Shown: one piece after another, positions 17,694 through 27,149 of the stretch
Layout: each line of letters begins with the position of its first letter
How positions within the stretch are numbered: the first letter of the stretch is position 1
Assembly: GCA_002350725.1 (NCBI GenBank)
Contig: DEFJ01000008.1
Location: 1 to 44,951 of the forward strand
Direction of reading: 5' to 3'
DNA: 44,951 nucleotides
Source of the DNA: Cyanobacteria bacterium UBA2855
Lineage (GTDB): Bacteria > Cyanobacteriota > Vampirovibrionia > Gastranaerophilales > Gastranaerophilaceae
Made by a program: the position numbers and the translations under genes
Notes under the pieces: model-generated
The model's input: only the letters and a program-made list of their open reading frames with translations
What the model was told of the DNA's origin: nothing
Database searches by the model: none

Positions 17694-17706
17694 TATAGTG
17701 AAATTA

Positions 17707-18057
17707 CTATTTTCGTAGGTCTTTTGCGCCCTTTAGATAAACGAATTTAGGCTCAAAGTTATTTTCACAGTTGTATACTATGAGTACTCTGATACATTTT
17801 TTTAGAGAATTTTCTACATCTAACTCTTGTTCACACATAAATGCTGTTTTATCCCAGCCTAGGTCTTGACGAACAAATTTCGCAGGATATGCGGCATCAA
17901 GTTCCTTTGTCATTGTAAATATTACATGCGATACAAAGTCTTTATTAATATTGTTTTCTTTGATTAGTTGTGTGAACAGTTCAATTGTTGCCGTTTTTAT
18001 ATCTTCCGCATTATTAGTATCAACCGTAATTGCTCCGCGTATGCCTTTTGTTATCAT
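17707..18057 (-). CDS. aroH: AroH-type chorismate mutase
   Basis: 116 residues, the normal length of the monofunctional AroH class. Converts chorismate to prephenate for phenylalanine and tyrosine. Recognisable active-site pieces are the N-terminal GIRGAITV (arginine), LDAAYPAKFVRQ, and CIRVLIVYN with the second substrate-binding arginine. GGAG is placed well before the ATG. It is the last gene of the minus-strand run dnaJ-like, queE, def, fmt, aroH, 12 bases after fmt, and is convergent with lysC. Confidence 0.92.
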   Translation of the reverse strand: MITKGIRGAITVDTNNAEDIKTATIELFTQLIKENNINKDFVSHVIFTMTKELDAAYPAKFVRQDLGWDKTAFMCEQELDVENSLKKCIRVLIVYNCENNFEPKFVYLKGAKDLRK

Positions 18058-18069
18058 TATAAACTCCGA

Positions 18070-18984
18070 TTACTTATTCTTAATCCCATTATACCAATCT
18101 CTTGCAAACATTTCACCTTTGCCTTCGGGTTTTACCTTTACAAGCATAATACAATCCTTCCCGCAGGCGACTTTTATCCCTTCTTTTGTTGCGTCTATAA
18201 ACTTTCCGCAAGTCCCATTGCCTTCACAAACTTTAGTTTCAAGGACTTTTATTATTTTATCATTGTATTTGAAATAGGCAGATGGCGATTTATATATTCC
18301 TCTTACAAGATTGTGGATTTCTTTAGCCGGTTTTGTAAAATCTATCAGTGTTTCATCTTTTTGTAGTTTGTTTGCCATACAAACCCCGTCTTCAGTTTGA
18401 GGTGTAGGGGTTAGGGTTTGTTCAACTAAACCGATAAGAGTTTCTTCTATTAGTATTGGAGATTTCTCGCTTATTTCGTTATAAAGTTCCTCGCAGTTCA
18501 TTGTTTCAGAAATTGGTATAACTACTCTTTTACATACATCTCCGCAATCTAATCCCAGTTCGGTAATCATTGTGCAGATTCCTGTTTCACTGTCCCCGTT
18601 TATTATTGCCCTTTGTATAGGGTTTGCCCCTCTGTATCTTGGTAAAAGTGATGCGTGTAAATTTATTGTTTCATATTTAGGTATATCTAAGACTTCTTGA
18701 GAAAGTATTTGCCCGAAAGCAAATGTTACAAAAAAATCAGGTTCAAGATTTTTTAATTTTTCAATAATTTCAGGTTCTTTTCTGATGGATTTTGGTTGTA
18801 GTACCGGTAAATTGTGAGCTAATGCAAATTGTTTTATCGGCGACATCATAAGCTTCTGACCTCTGCCCGCAGGCTTGTCAGGTTGAGTGACTACAGCTAG
18901 AACTTCCATGTTTTTTGAATTGTATAAATGCTCTAAAGACTTTAACCCAATATCAGGAGTCCCGAAAAAAACAACCTTAATCAT
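18070..18984 (-). CDS. fmt: Fmt, methionyl-tRNA formyltransferase
   Basis: Formylates initiator Met-tRNA with 10-formyltetrahydrofolate. 304 residues: VVFFGTPDIGLKSLEHL at the N-terminus, folate-site motif NLHASLLPRYRGANPIQRAI, GDSETGICTM, and the C-terminal tRNA-binding domain (VRGIYKSPSAYFKYN). The start overlaps the end of def by 8 bases, and this def-fmt pair is the usual bacterial arrangement, coupling formylation with its later removal. Confidence 0.96.
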   Translation of the reverse strand: MIKVVFFGTPDIGLKSLEHLYNSKNMEVLAVVTQPDKPAGRGQKLMMSPIKQFALAHNLPVLQPKSIRKEPEIIEKLKNLEPDFFVTFAFGQILSQEVLDIPKYETINLHASLLPRYRGANPIQRAIINGDSETGICTMITELGLDCGDVCKRVVIPISETMNCEELYNEISEKSPILIEETLIGLVEQTLTPTPQTEDGVCMANKLQKDETLIDFTKPAKEIHNLVRGIYKSPSAYFKYNDKIIKVLETKVCEGNGTCGKFIDATKEGIKVACGKDCIMLVKVKPEGKGEMFARDWYNGIKNK

Positions 18985-19543
18985 TTTTACTTAGCTCTTT
19001 CTCCAATTCAGGTTCGTCAAGTAATTTATCTGCTTCCACGTGCGGAAGATTGAATTTTTCTAATTGAGCATCTGTTTCAAATCTGTTTACACAGTGGTCA
19101 ATAAATAATACCCCGTTCAAATGGTCAAATTCGTGTTGAATACAACGAGTAAGCAATGTTCCTCCGTTTGCTTCCAACACAAAAGGTCTGCCGTTTCTGT
19201 CTATGGCTTTAACTGTAATATTTTTGTATCTTCGAACGTCTGTATAAGCTTCCGGGAAACTCAAACAACCTTCATTACTGATTATTGCACCTGATTTTTT
19301 TATAATTTTTGGGTTAATAAAAACCATCGGATTAAGCGGTTCGTCATTAGAAGAAACATCTATGACAAATACTCTGTAGTTTACACCAATTTGGGGTGCC
19401 GCTAACCCTACGCCATTTTTAGCATACATTGTTTCCAATAAGTCTTGTACTAAATCTGATATTTTTTTTGAAACTTTATGTACTTCTTTTGACGGTTCTC
19501 TTAGTGATGCTGTACCGTATTTCAATATATTTTTTATTGCCAT
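18977..19543 (-). CDS. def: Def, peptide deformylase
   Basis: Removes the formyl group from new proteins. 188 residues, with the three metal-enzyme motifs GVGLAAPQIG, EGCLSFPE (metal cysteine) and QHEFDHLNG (metal histidines and catalytic glutamate). The C-terminal extension past the usual end is short and charged. GAGAGGAT lies upstream of the ATG, and a 54-base gap separates it from queE. Fmt follows with overlapping codons. Confidence 0.97.
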   Translation of the reverse strand: MAIKNILKYGTASLREPSKEVHKVSKKISDLVQDLLETMYAKNGVGLAAPQIGVNYRVFVIDVSSNDEPLNPMVFINPKIIKKSGAIISNEGCLSFPEAYTDVRRYKNITVKAIDRNGRPFVLEANGGTLLTRCIQHEFDHLNGVLFIDHCVNRFETDAQLEKFNLPHVEADKLLDEPELEKELSKND

Positions 19544-19597
19544 ATAAAATTATCCTCTCTATATTTTTATCCTACTATAAAGGTTAATTATTGGCAA

Positions 19598-20272
19598 TTA
19601 TCTGACATTTAAAAACTTATGCACTTGCGGAATTAAACGTATGTTATTGTATTTGTTATGTATACGGTTAAATATATCTTCACAAAACTCTGTAGAAACT
19701 CCAAATTTTTCTCCAATCATTTTGGGTTGAAGAATTATTAATAAACTATATTTTTGAGCCAAATTTATAATATTCAAAATTTCGTCATTTGTTATATTTT
19801 CATCAAATACAACTTTTGCAAAAGTTTCTTTTTTTGATGCAATTTTAAAAAATTCGTTTAGGGCTTCTTGTTTGATGTTTTCTCCTGTTGCGCTTTTTAA
19901 TTTTATATCTGCTGAAATTACATCCGAATATTCGATAATTTCTTTTAGCGGCAAAGGTAAAGTTCCGTTTGTTTCAAGATATATTGTGTGTCCGATTTCT
20001 TTTGCCAAAGGTAAAAATCTCTTCAAAAATTCAACAGATATTAATGGCTCTCCCCCTGTGAGTGATAAAACAAGATTTTTGCCGTATTTGTTTATTTCTT
20101 TTATAAGGCTTTCCGGTGTATATTGCTTGGATTTTGATATTTCAAAATCGGTATCACAAAAATTGCACTTAAGATTACACCCGCAAAATCTTATAAAAAG
20201 TTGCTGTTGCCCTACATAAGGACCTTCCCCTTGTATTGATAAAAAAATTTCTCTAATGTATGCTTTTACCAT
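19598..20272 (-). CDS. queE: QueE, 7-carboxy-7-deazaguanine synthase
   Basis: Radical-SAM enzyme of the queuosine pathway that converts 6-carboxy-tetrahydropterin to 7-carboxy-7-deazaguanine. 224 residues with SIQGEGPYVGQQQLFIRFCG at the start, the CxxxCxxC cluster motif CNLKCNFCD, SLTGGEPL, and LETNGTLPLP. It starts one base before the stop of the DnaJ-like gene, so it is co-translated with it. No queC, queD or queF is in the window. Its Fe-S cluster probably comes from the NifU/NifS system. Confidence 0.95.
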   Translation of the reverse strand: MVKAYIREIFLSIQGEGPYVGQQQLFIRFCGCNLKCNFCDTDFEISKSKQYTPESLIKEINKYGKNLVLSLTGGEPLISVEFLKRFLPLAKEIGHTIYLETNGTLPLPLKEIIEYSDVISADIKLKSATGENIKQEALNEFFKIASKKETFAKVVFDENITNDEILNIINLAQKYSLLIILQPKMIGEKFGVSTEFCEDIFNRIHNKYNNIRLIPQVHKFLNVR

Positions 20273-20273
20273 T

Positions 20274-21386
20274 TTACGCTCTAATATTGGTGCTTGATAG
20301 TTTTTTGAGTTTTCCGTATAAAACTTTTTCTTCCATAGATAAGTTTTCAGGAATTTGAATCTCTACCGTAACTATCATATCACCAAAATTGCCGTTTGTC
20401 TTTAGCCCTTTTTTTGAAATCCTGAATTGCTGCCCGGATTTTGTCATAGCAGGAATTGTAAGCGTAATTTTTTCTGAAAATGACGGGATTTGTATTTGCG
20501 CTCCTAAAACGGCTTCAAATGGGCTTATTGCAAGATTATAAAGAATATTATCGCCGTCGATTTTTATATTTTTATCGTCTTCAACGTGAATAGAAATATA
20601 AAGATTACCGTTTTTCCCGCCAAAAAATCCCGGATTTCCCTCTCCGACTAATCGTAATTTTGCACCGTTTTTTACCCTTGCCGGAATCTTTACGGTAATC
20701 TTTCTGTTAAGCTCAAACACTCCACTTCCGTTGCATTTAGAACATTTTGTGCCGTTTATAAATCTACGGCCTTCGCAATGCGGACACAATTCTTTGTGCA
20801 TAACATTTAATATTCTTTCTGTTCCGTCTAATGCTTCTGTCATTGTAACGGATACAACTGCGGAGATGTCTTCCCCGTCTTTTGGTGCCTTATTTGTTTT
20901 GTTTTCTTTATGTTTTTTTGTTATTTCGTCAAGTATTGAGTTTACGCAATCCCTGAAGTATTTATTTTGATATTTTTCTGCTTTTTCTTTGTCCTTTTTG
21001 TTGTAGATGTCTTTTTTCTCTTCGTTAGGATTTGTTGCTGTTTTACTTTCAGAACAGTGATGTCCTTTATTTGTTTCTTCTTGTGATTCCGGTTGTGCCT
21101 CTTTTTTTAAATTAGAGTTGTCTTGGTTTGTTTTTTTTGAAAAGTTAGATTTAGGAGTTTTGTAAAATCCGTTAAGCATGTCATATTGTTTGCGTTTAAT
21201 CTCATCAGATAATGTTTCATAAGCTTCTAAAATATCTTTAAATTTTTGTACGCTTTCGGGTGCTTTATTAACATCAGGATGGTACATTCTTGCCAGATGT
21301 CTGTAAGAACATTTAACCTCTGAGCTGTCGCTGTCAGGGGTAACTCCAAGAATACTATAATAATTTTTTTTACATTTTATCGCCAT
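20274..21386 (-). CDS. DnaJ-like co-chaperone with half zinc finger
   Basis: 370 residues. N-terminal J-domain with YYSILGVTPDSDSSEV and the HPD tripeptide in MYHPDVNK; a long polar linker (residues about 75-160); a cysteine region with only two of the four DnaJ zinc motifs (CPHCEGRR and CSKCNGSG); then two C-terminal beta-sandwich client-binding domains. Classical DnaJ has four CxxCxGxG motifs making two zinc centres, and CbpA has none, so this is intermediate: one zinc centre is possible. It should work with DnaK on unfolded proteins. It is the first gene of the minus-strand run ending with aroH. Confidence 0.9.
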   Translation of the reverse strand: MAIKCKKNYYSILGVTPDSDSSEVKCSYRHLARMYHPDVNKAPESVQKFKDILEAYETLSDEIKRKQYDMLNGFYKTPKSNFSKKTNQDNSNLKKEAQPESQEETNKGHHCSESKTATNPNEEKKDIYNKKDKEKAEKYQNKYFRDCVNSILDEITKKHKENKTNKAPKDGEDISAVVSVTMTEALDGTERILNVMHKELCPHCEGRRFINGTKCSKCNGSGVFELNRKITVKIPARVKNGAKLRLVGEGNPGFFGGKNGNLYISIHVEDDKNIKIDGDNILYNLAISPFEAVLGAQIQIPSFSEKITLTIPAMTKSGQQFRISKKGLKTNGNFGDMIVTVEIQIPENLSMEEKVLYGKLKKLSSTNIRA

Positions 21387-21462
21387 ACAAAAATATATAA
21401 TGACGTCAAAAAAAAAATCAACGGTAAATTGTATAAATCTTTAAAACTAAATTGTTAATATT

Positions 21463-21492
21463 TTTACAAAGCTTATTGTTGCGTGTTATAAT
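21463..21492 (+). promoter_or_regulatory. Promoter of recJ
   Basis: TTTACA (21463-21468), 18-base spacer, TATAAT (21487-21492); AAGGGG before the ATG at 21514. Confidence 0.6.
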
Positions 21493-21513
21493 CTTATCTA
21501 TAAGGGGATATAG

Positions 21514-23880
21514 ATGGCAAAAAAAGAATGGATTTATAAAAAAGTTGATAATGACAAGAAATCTCTTATAAAACGATTGCTTTCTACAAGGGGAATAAAT
21601 TCTGAAGATGAGATTTTTGAATTTACGCATCCTTTAGAGATGAAGCTGACTTCTCCCGATGCTTTTTTAGATATTAAAAAAAGTGTTGCAAGGATAGCGG
21701 ATGCTATTGAGAAACAGCAAAAAATAGTTATTTATGGGGACTTTGATGCGGATGGTGTTACTTCAACATCTCTTTTATATAAAACATTGTCTTATCTTGG
21801 AGCTCAAGTATTTTATTTTATTCCCGATAGAGAAGCAGATGGTCATGGATTTAACAGTAAGGCTTTGGTTGGGGTAATGCGTGACTTTAAGCCAAAACTT
21901 ATTATCTCTGTTGATTGTGGCATAAGTAATGTTGACGAGGTGAAATTTATAAAAAGCTTCGGTATTGATGTGATTATAACAGATCACCATGAAGCTCCTG
22001 AAATTTTACCTGATGCTTTTGCCATAATAAATCCTAAAGCTCAGAATGCTTTGGATAACTCCTTAACCGCAAAACAAATTTTGTCGTTATCTTCTCTTGC
22101 AGGTGTTGGGGTTGCCTTTAAGCTGGCTCAGGCTTTGTTAACTCATTTTGAAAAAACGGATTTTATTCCTGAAATATTACCGTTTGTTGCTGTGGGTACA
22201 GTTGCTGATGTTGTTCCTCTCATTGGAGAAAACAGATATTTTGTCACAAAAGGGTTAGATTTAATTTCCAGAGGTAAACATTATGGCTTGAAACGTTTGT
22301 TAGAGTCGGCAGGATATTCTGTTGAAAACGGTATCACATCAGAAACTGTTGCGTTTGGGGTTGCTCCGAGAATAAATGCCTCAGGTAGACTTGAAACCGT
22401 AGAATCTGCTCTAAAAGTTTTGATATCAGATAATCATCAGGAGATTGAGATAGCTATTCAAACATTAAATGAGTTGAATAAGATTCGTCAAACATTATGC
22501 CAAGATATTTTTTCACAGGCTGATGATATGGTTCAAAAGGAAGGCAATCGTAATCCTGCGATAATTCTGTTTAATCCGCAGTGGCAAGTTGGTATTATTG
22601 GTATTGTTGCTTCTAAACTAGTTGAAAAGTATTATAAACCAACATTTTTAATGACATATTCCGAAGAAACAAAGCAGATAAAATGTTCGGCAAGAAGTGT
22701 CGAAGGTGTCCATTTATATGACACAATCAGCGCAATAGGGGATATTCTCGACGGTTATGGCGGACATTCACTTGCTGCAGGTTTGTCTTTTACTCCGGAA
22801 AAGACTCCTTTTAAAAAAGTAAAAGAGCAATTAAATCAGGTTATAAAAGAAATTATAAACGGAAAAGACTTAAAACCGTTCATAAATGTGGATTTAGAAA
22901 TATCTCCCGAGGATGTAAATGTCGATTTGGTTGAAAACCTTTCTGTTATGGAACCTTTTGGGGCATCAAATCCTTCTCCTGTTTTTTCTATTTCAAATTG
23001 CATTTTAAAACGCAAATCATTTTTGGGTGAAGGTGAAAAGCACATAAAATTAGTGGTTGAAAAAGATGGAAGAGAGTTAACTTGTATAAGATGGCAAGAA
23101 GGCGATATTGCGCTTAATTCGGGCGCAACTTTGGATATTGCATTCCACCCAAGATTAAATGTTTTTAACGGGAATACTACTGTGCAACTTATTATTGATG
23201 ATGTACATTCTCCTGATTTAAAAGACGAAGTTATAGAAACAGAACCTGCAATAAAAGTTTATGATCACCGTAAAAAAACGGGTATTTTACAGCAAGTTAA
23301 TGACTATATAAAAACTTCAAAACAAAGTATCAAAATATATACAAGAAGTAAAAGTACGAATGATATGCTTTCTCAATATAAGTCAATTCATGATAATATT
23401 ATGTCGGATAATTCATTAACACAATGTGATGCGGTTATGATTTTTGATTATCCGTCGGATAGAGAATCTTTTGAAAATATTATGAAAATTGCGCGGCCAA
23501 AAGCTGTTCATTTTATGAATTATGATATTAAATATTTTGAGAATAATGAATTTATAAGATTAATAGCCGGTATGTTAAAGTATTCCGTTAATAATAACTG
23601 TGGAAAGGTCGATTTATCCCGTTGCGCAGGTTTCTTAGGGAAATCTGTTACGGCAATAAAATGCCTGCTGGAAATAATGTCGGATTCGGACGTCTTTGAA
23701 ATTGTTGAAAAATCAGATGATAGATATGTGATAAGTAACTTAAAGACAGAAAATATAAATTCTGTTTTAAAAAATCCTAAGTATGAAGAATTTTTGTCTG
23801 TTTCAGAAGAATGTGAATTATTCCAAAAATCATTATTAGAAGAAGATTCCGATATTCTTGCCCAATGGTGTGAGGTTTAA
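21514..23880 (+). CDS. recJ: RecJ single-strand DNA exonuclease (long form)
   Basis: 5'-to-3' single-strand exonuclease for recombination and mismatch or base-excision repair. 788 residues. DHH domain motifs are YGDFDADGVTSTS (I), SVDCGISN (II) and ITDHHEAPE (III), then a DHHA1 domain with GGHSLAAGL, an OB-fold region, and a C-terminal extension of about 220 residues. This size matches the long Firmicute-type RecJ with its RecJ_C domain rather than the roughly 570-residue proteobacterial enzyme. It ends without a gap against the amidase on the other strand. Confidence 0.94.
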   Translation: MAKKEWIYKKVDNDKKSLIKRLLSTRGINSEDEIFEFTHPLEMKLTSPDAFLDIKKSVARIADAIEKQQKIVIYGDFDADGVTSTSLLYKTLSYLGAQVFYFIPDREADGHGFNSKALVGVMRDFKPKLIISVDCGISNVDEVKFIKSFGIDVIITDHHEAPEILPDAFAIINPKAQNALDNSLTAKQILSLSSLAGVGVAFKLAQALLTHFEKTDFIPEILPFVAVGTVADVVPLIGENRYFVTKGLDLISRGKHYGLKRLLESAGYSVENGITSETVAFGVAPRINASGRLETVESALKVLISDNHQEIEIAIQTLNELNKIRQTLCQDIFSQADDMVQKEGNRNPAIILFNPQWQVGIIGIVASKLVEKYYKPTFLMTYSEETKQIKCSARSVEGVHLYDTISAIGDILDGYGGHSLAAGLSFTPEKTPFKKVKEQLNQVIKEIINGKDLKPFINVDLEISPEDVNVDLVENLSVMEPFGASNPSPVFSISNCILKRKSFLGEGEKHIKLVVEKDGRELTCIRWQEGDIALNSGATLDIAFHPRLNVFNGNTTVQLIIDDVHSPDLKDEVIETEPAIKVYDHRKKTGILQQVNDYIKTSKQSIKIYTRSKSTNDMLSQYKSIHDNIMSDNSLTQCDAVMIFDYPSDRESFENIMKIARPKAVHFMNYDIKYFENNEFIRLIAGMLKYSVNNNCGKVDLSRCAGFLGKSVTAIKCLLEIMSDSDVFEIVEKSDDRYVISNLKTENINSVLKNPKYEEFLSVSEECELFQKSLLEEDSDILAQWCEV

Positions 23881-25266
23881 TTATCTCTGGGTTTTTATAT
23901 AATTCTCAATTCCATTTGAGATAGCTTGAATAGTTTTTTCTCTGTATGCTGAATCTATAATTTTAGAGTTATCATCAGGATTTATTAAATATCCGATTTC
24001 TAAAAGTATGGCAAGAGCATTAGTGTTTCTGACAACGGCAAAACTGTGTTGAATTATTCCATGATTTCTTGCCCCAAGTTCTCCTACCATTGATGCCATA
24101 ATAAATCCTGCAAGAGGTCGAGCTTGCGGATAATAGTAGTAAATTTCCGTTCCGTTATTTGAAATGGGGTCCATTGTGTCGGGAAGTGCATTACCATGTA
24201 AACTGATAAATATTGAGGAATCCTCGTTGTTTGCAAAGTCGACTCTATCTTGCAGACCAACATATGTATCATCTTCTCTTGTAAGTTTTACGTACGCACC
24301 GCGAGCTAAAAGTTCATCTTTAAGCGCTTTTGCATATAGTAGCATAACATCTTTTTCTTTATCCCCAAGACATCCGATTGCTCCGTATTCCTTGCCTCCG
24401 TGCCCGGGGTCTACTGTTATTTTTATTCCTTTTAAAGATTTTCGTTTATCTATTTTTAATGGTTTTCTATATTTTGCAATAAAGTTGTTCCCGTCAAATT
24501 TTGCACTATAGCCTATGATATTTCGCTTCCCAAAATATTTTTTTTTGTCTAAATTTAGGGTATATATGTTGTCCGGAGTATCTGTGTTATATAACTTTAT
24601 TGTTGTCGGGTTAGAAACTTCAATTTCCCACGGTACTTGACCTGTAAGTTCAACTTTCACGGTGTAAAAATCTCCGTCATCAAATATTTTGTATTTATTT
24701 ACTTTTTTTGTGCGAATAGTACCCTCTTTAATTTGAACTTGAGATTTCAATATCCAGCCAAAGTTGTCGTTACTAAGATATACTCTGTAAAAATCTCCTT
24801 GTTCCCCGTCGATTATCAATGGAATATCTTTTTGTAAATGAGAAATTCTGTTTATGCCATCATCAATTGGAGTAGATCGTAGAGGACAGTTTCGGTAAGA
24901 TACAACGCCCATTTTTCTCTCAGCATATGTAATAAAATTGTTTCTTGCTATGTTATTTCCGAATTTATTTGCAGGTCTTGTAATTTTATATAGCATAGTT
25001 TTGTTACCGGATTTTATAACAAAATTATTTTCTCCGGTTTTTAATTGTACAGTTTTTGCAAATCCTCCGGAGGGATGAACATCTACTTCTTCTCCGTTTA
25101 TATATAATGGTTTATCTTTGTCTGCGGAACCGATAAAGAATGTTGATTTTGCATCTATCGTGACTTGATTTTTCTTAGGATAAACTACGTCAAGCGAGAA
25201 ACTTTTTTGTTCTACAGAGAGAACTAAAAATACTGCAATAATTAATATGATAACCCTATAAAACAT
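23881..25266 (-). CDS. Secreted N-acetylmuramoyl-L-alanine amidase with SH3 domain
   Basis: Cuts the bond between muramic acid and the stem peptide of peptidoglycan. About 461 residues from MFYRVIIL; an ATG 33 bases upstream is also possible, and neither has a clear ribosome site. Signal peptide or anchor (RVIILIIAVFLVLSV), a beta-rich segment, an SH3b domain at about 120-195 (YRNCPLRSTP, WILKSQV), a further beta domain, and an Amidase_3 catalytic domain with the zinc ligands in TVDPGHGGKEYG, DKEKDVML and ISLHGNA and the catalytic glutamate in LLEIGYL. The neighbouring wall genes (25365-30970) fit its role. Confidence 0.92.
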   Translation of the reverse strand: MFYRVIILIIAVFLVLSVEQKSFSLDVVYPKKNQVTIDAKSTFFIGSADKDKPLYINGEEVDVHPSGGFAKTVQLKTGENNFVIKSGNKTMLYKITRPANKFGNNIARNNFITYAERKMGVVSYRNCPLRSTPIDDGINRISHLQKDIPLIIDGEQGDFYRVYLSNDNFGWILKSQVQIKEGTIRTKKVNKYKIFDDGDFYTVKVELTGQVPWEIEVSNPTTIKLYNTDTPDNIYTLNLDKKKYFGKRNIIGYSAKFDGNNFIAKYRKPLKIDKRKSLKGIKITVDPGHGGKEYGAIGCLGDKEKDVMLLYAKALKDELLARGAYVKLTREDDTYVGLQDRVDFANNEDSSIFISLHGNALPDTMDPISNNGTEIYYYYPQARPLAGFIMASMVGELGARNHGIIQHSFAVVRNTNALAILLEIGYLINPDDNSKIIDSAYREKTIQAISNGIENYIKTQR

Positions 25267-25364
25267 AACATGTATATAGTAGCATAAATAAGTAAACATT
25301 CGTTAATATTTTAAGACCAGATTGTATAGTTATGGTAAAATTTAATTGAGAGGGGATAGTTAAA

Positions 25365-27131
25365 GTGGAAGAACGAGAAGCTAAACGTTCAAGAGCAGCA
25401 AATAAAAGGAATAAAAGGTTTGATGGTGTAATTGCTGTTTTATACGGTTTATTTATTCTTTTTGCAGCTGTACTAATTATTTACCTGTTTTTTATTCAAG
25501 TTATTGATATAAAAAAGTATAAAGTTAGAGCAAAAAATCAGCGAGCAAGCCAAAATTTTGCTGTAAGGGGCGATATTTTTGACAGAAATGGTATAAAACT
25601 TGCTACAGACGATGTGTTCTATAATGTGTTTGCTCGCCGTGCTGACTATGATGACGAAGGCTCTTCTCCTGATGCGATTGCCACTGCTCTTTCTCCAATT
25701 TTGAATATTTCAAAAGCAGAGCTTTTGAAAAAATTAAATAGTCAGGATAGAATTATTGCCGTAAAAAAAGACGTTGACCGTAATACTGCCAAAAAAATTG
25801 CACTTTTACATTTGCGTGCTATAAGTTTGGATAAAAAGAATACAAGGGTTTATCCGCAAGGCACGCTGGCTGCTCATGTTTTAGGCTATTATAATTTTGA
25901 TGCGGATATTTCAAACGGCATTGAATATGCTGCTAAAGACAAGCTTGAGCATGTTGAAAATTCCGTAAAATATCAAAAGACTCAAAAAGGAAAAATTATT
26001 TATGACTTGTCAACTGATCCTGTTGCAACTGCTCAAAATCCAAAAGGTAAAGACGTTACTTTAACTATTGATGCAGCTATTCAGCATGTTTGTGAAAAAG
26101 AATTGGAAAAAATGGTTGTCGAAAAGCAAGCCCTTCGCGGTACGGTAATTGTTATGAATCCTCGAAATGGTGAGATTTTGGCATACGCAGTGTATCCTAC
26201 ATATGATCCTAATAATTACAAAAAGGCTACCCCTTTACAAATAAAAAATTGGACATTGACGGATGTGTTCCCGCCGGGTTCTACTTTTAAAACTATTACT
26301 GTTTCAAGTGCTATGGATTTAGGTAAAATCAACGAAAATTCTACGGTTTTAGATACCGGTAAGACTAAAATAGGAAATTGGGAAATTAAAAATTATGATT
26401 ATGACATAAGACCTTACCCGGGGCATATTTCTTTAGAGTATTTGTTCGAGCATTCAAGTAATATTGGCTCTATCAATGTCGCAAAAACTATGACCCCGAA
26501 AGAATTTTACAGTGAATTGAAAAAATTTGGTTATGGCTCAAAAACGGGAATAGATTTGCCGGGGGAATCTTCAGGCTTACTTCCATATTGGAATATTTGG
26601 GATAAGGGTATACATGCGACTATGTCATACGGATATGGTACTTCCGTAACTGCGATGCAGATGATTTCTGCTGTTTCAGCGCTTGCAAATGATGGAGTTA
26701 AGGTCACCCCTCATGTAATTAAGTATTCACCGGAAGAAGAAGAGTTAAAGATTAAAAAAATCCCTGTTATTAGTCCTGAAACTGCTCATTCGGTAACAAG
26801 ATTATTAGCAAGGAGTGTTAATAACGGACGTTCTGTTATAAAAATGGATAAATATAATGTGGCGGCTAAAACTGGTACTTCTAGAAAACCAAAAGAAAAC
26901 GGTACCGGATATACTCCGTATGCATATACCTCTACAATCGGTTACCTTCCGGCTTCAAATCCGCAGGTGCTTGTATATGTAATGATTGATAGTGCAAAAG
27001 TCGGACCTGTTTGGGGTAATACTGTTGCTGGTCCGGTATTTCATGAGGTAACTACTCAAATTGCAAGAATTTTAGATTTAAAACCGGATAAAAATATACC
27101 GGCTCCGATTAAAGCAAAAAGTAATAATTAA
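25365..27131 (+). CDS. ftsI: FtsI/PBP2-type penicillin-binding protein
   Basis: A class B transpeptidase of 588 residues that cross-links septal (or side-wall) peptidoglycan. One N-terminal membrane helix (FDGVIAVLYGLFILFAAVLI), a pedestal domain (RGDIFDRNGIKLAT), and the transpeptidase domain with the serine motif GSTFKTI, the SxN motif SSNIGS and KTGTSRKP. The start is GTG at 25365 with AGGGG upstream. It heads the cell-wall run followed by murE. The PBP2/FtsI choice rests on the operon position next to murE-murF, which is typical of ftsI. Confidence 0.9.
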   Translation: MEEREAKRSRAANKRNKRFDGVIAVLYGLFILFAAVLIIYLFFIQVIDIKKYKVRAKNQRASQNFAVRGDIFDRNGIKLATDDVFYNVFARRADYDDEGSSPDAIATALSPILNISKAELLKKLNSQDRIIAVKKDVDRNTAKKIALLHLRAISLDKKNTRVYPQGTLAAHVLGYYNFDADISNGIEYAAKDKLEHVENSVKYQKTQKGKIIYDLSTDPVATAQNPKGKDVTLTIDAAIQHVCEKELEKMVVEKQALRGTVIVMNPRNGEILAYAVYPTYDPNNYKKATPLQIKNWTLTDVFPPGSTFKTITVSSAMDLGKINENSTVLDTGKTKIGNWEIKNYDYDIRPYPGHISLEYLFEHSSNIGSINVAKTMTPKEFYSELKKFGYGSKTGIDLPGESSGLLPYWNIWDKGIHATMSYGYGTSVTAMQMISAVSALANDGVKVTPHVIKYSPEEEELKIKKIPVISPETAHSVTRLLARSVNNGRSVIKMDKYNVAAKTGTSRKPKENGTGYTPYAYTSTIGYLPASNPQVLVYVMIDSAKVGPVWGNTVAGPVFHEVTTQIARILDLKPDKNIPAPIKAKSNN

Positions 27132-27149
27132 ATTATATAAGGAGATGTA

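Noticed and set aside
17694..17706. Terminator between lysC and aroH
   Set aside because: Only a 5-base inverted repeat (ATAGT/ACTAT) with a weak T-tract is seen, too weak to call.
21401..21408. Palindrome TGACGTCA upstream of the DnaJ-like gene as a regulator site
   Set aside because: Eight bases is short, it is isolated in AT-rich DNA, and no second copy or known heat-shock operator (such as CIRCE) is nearby.
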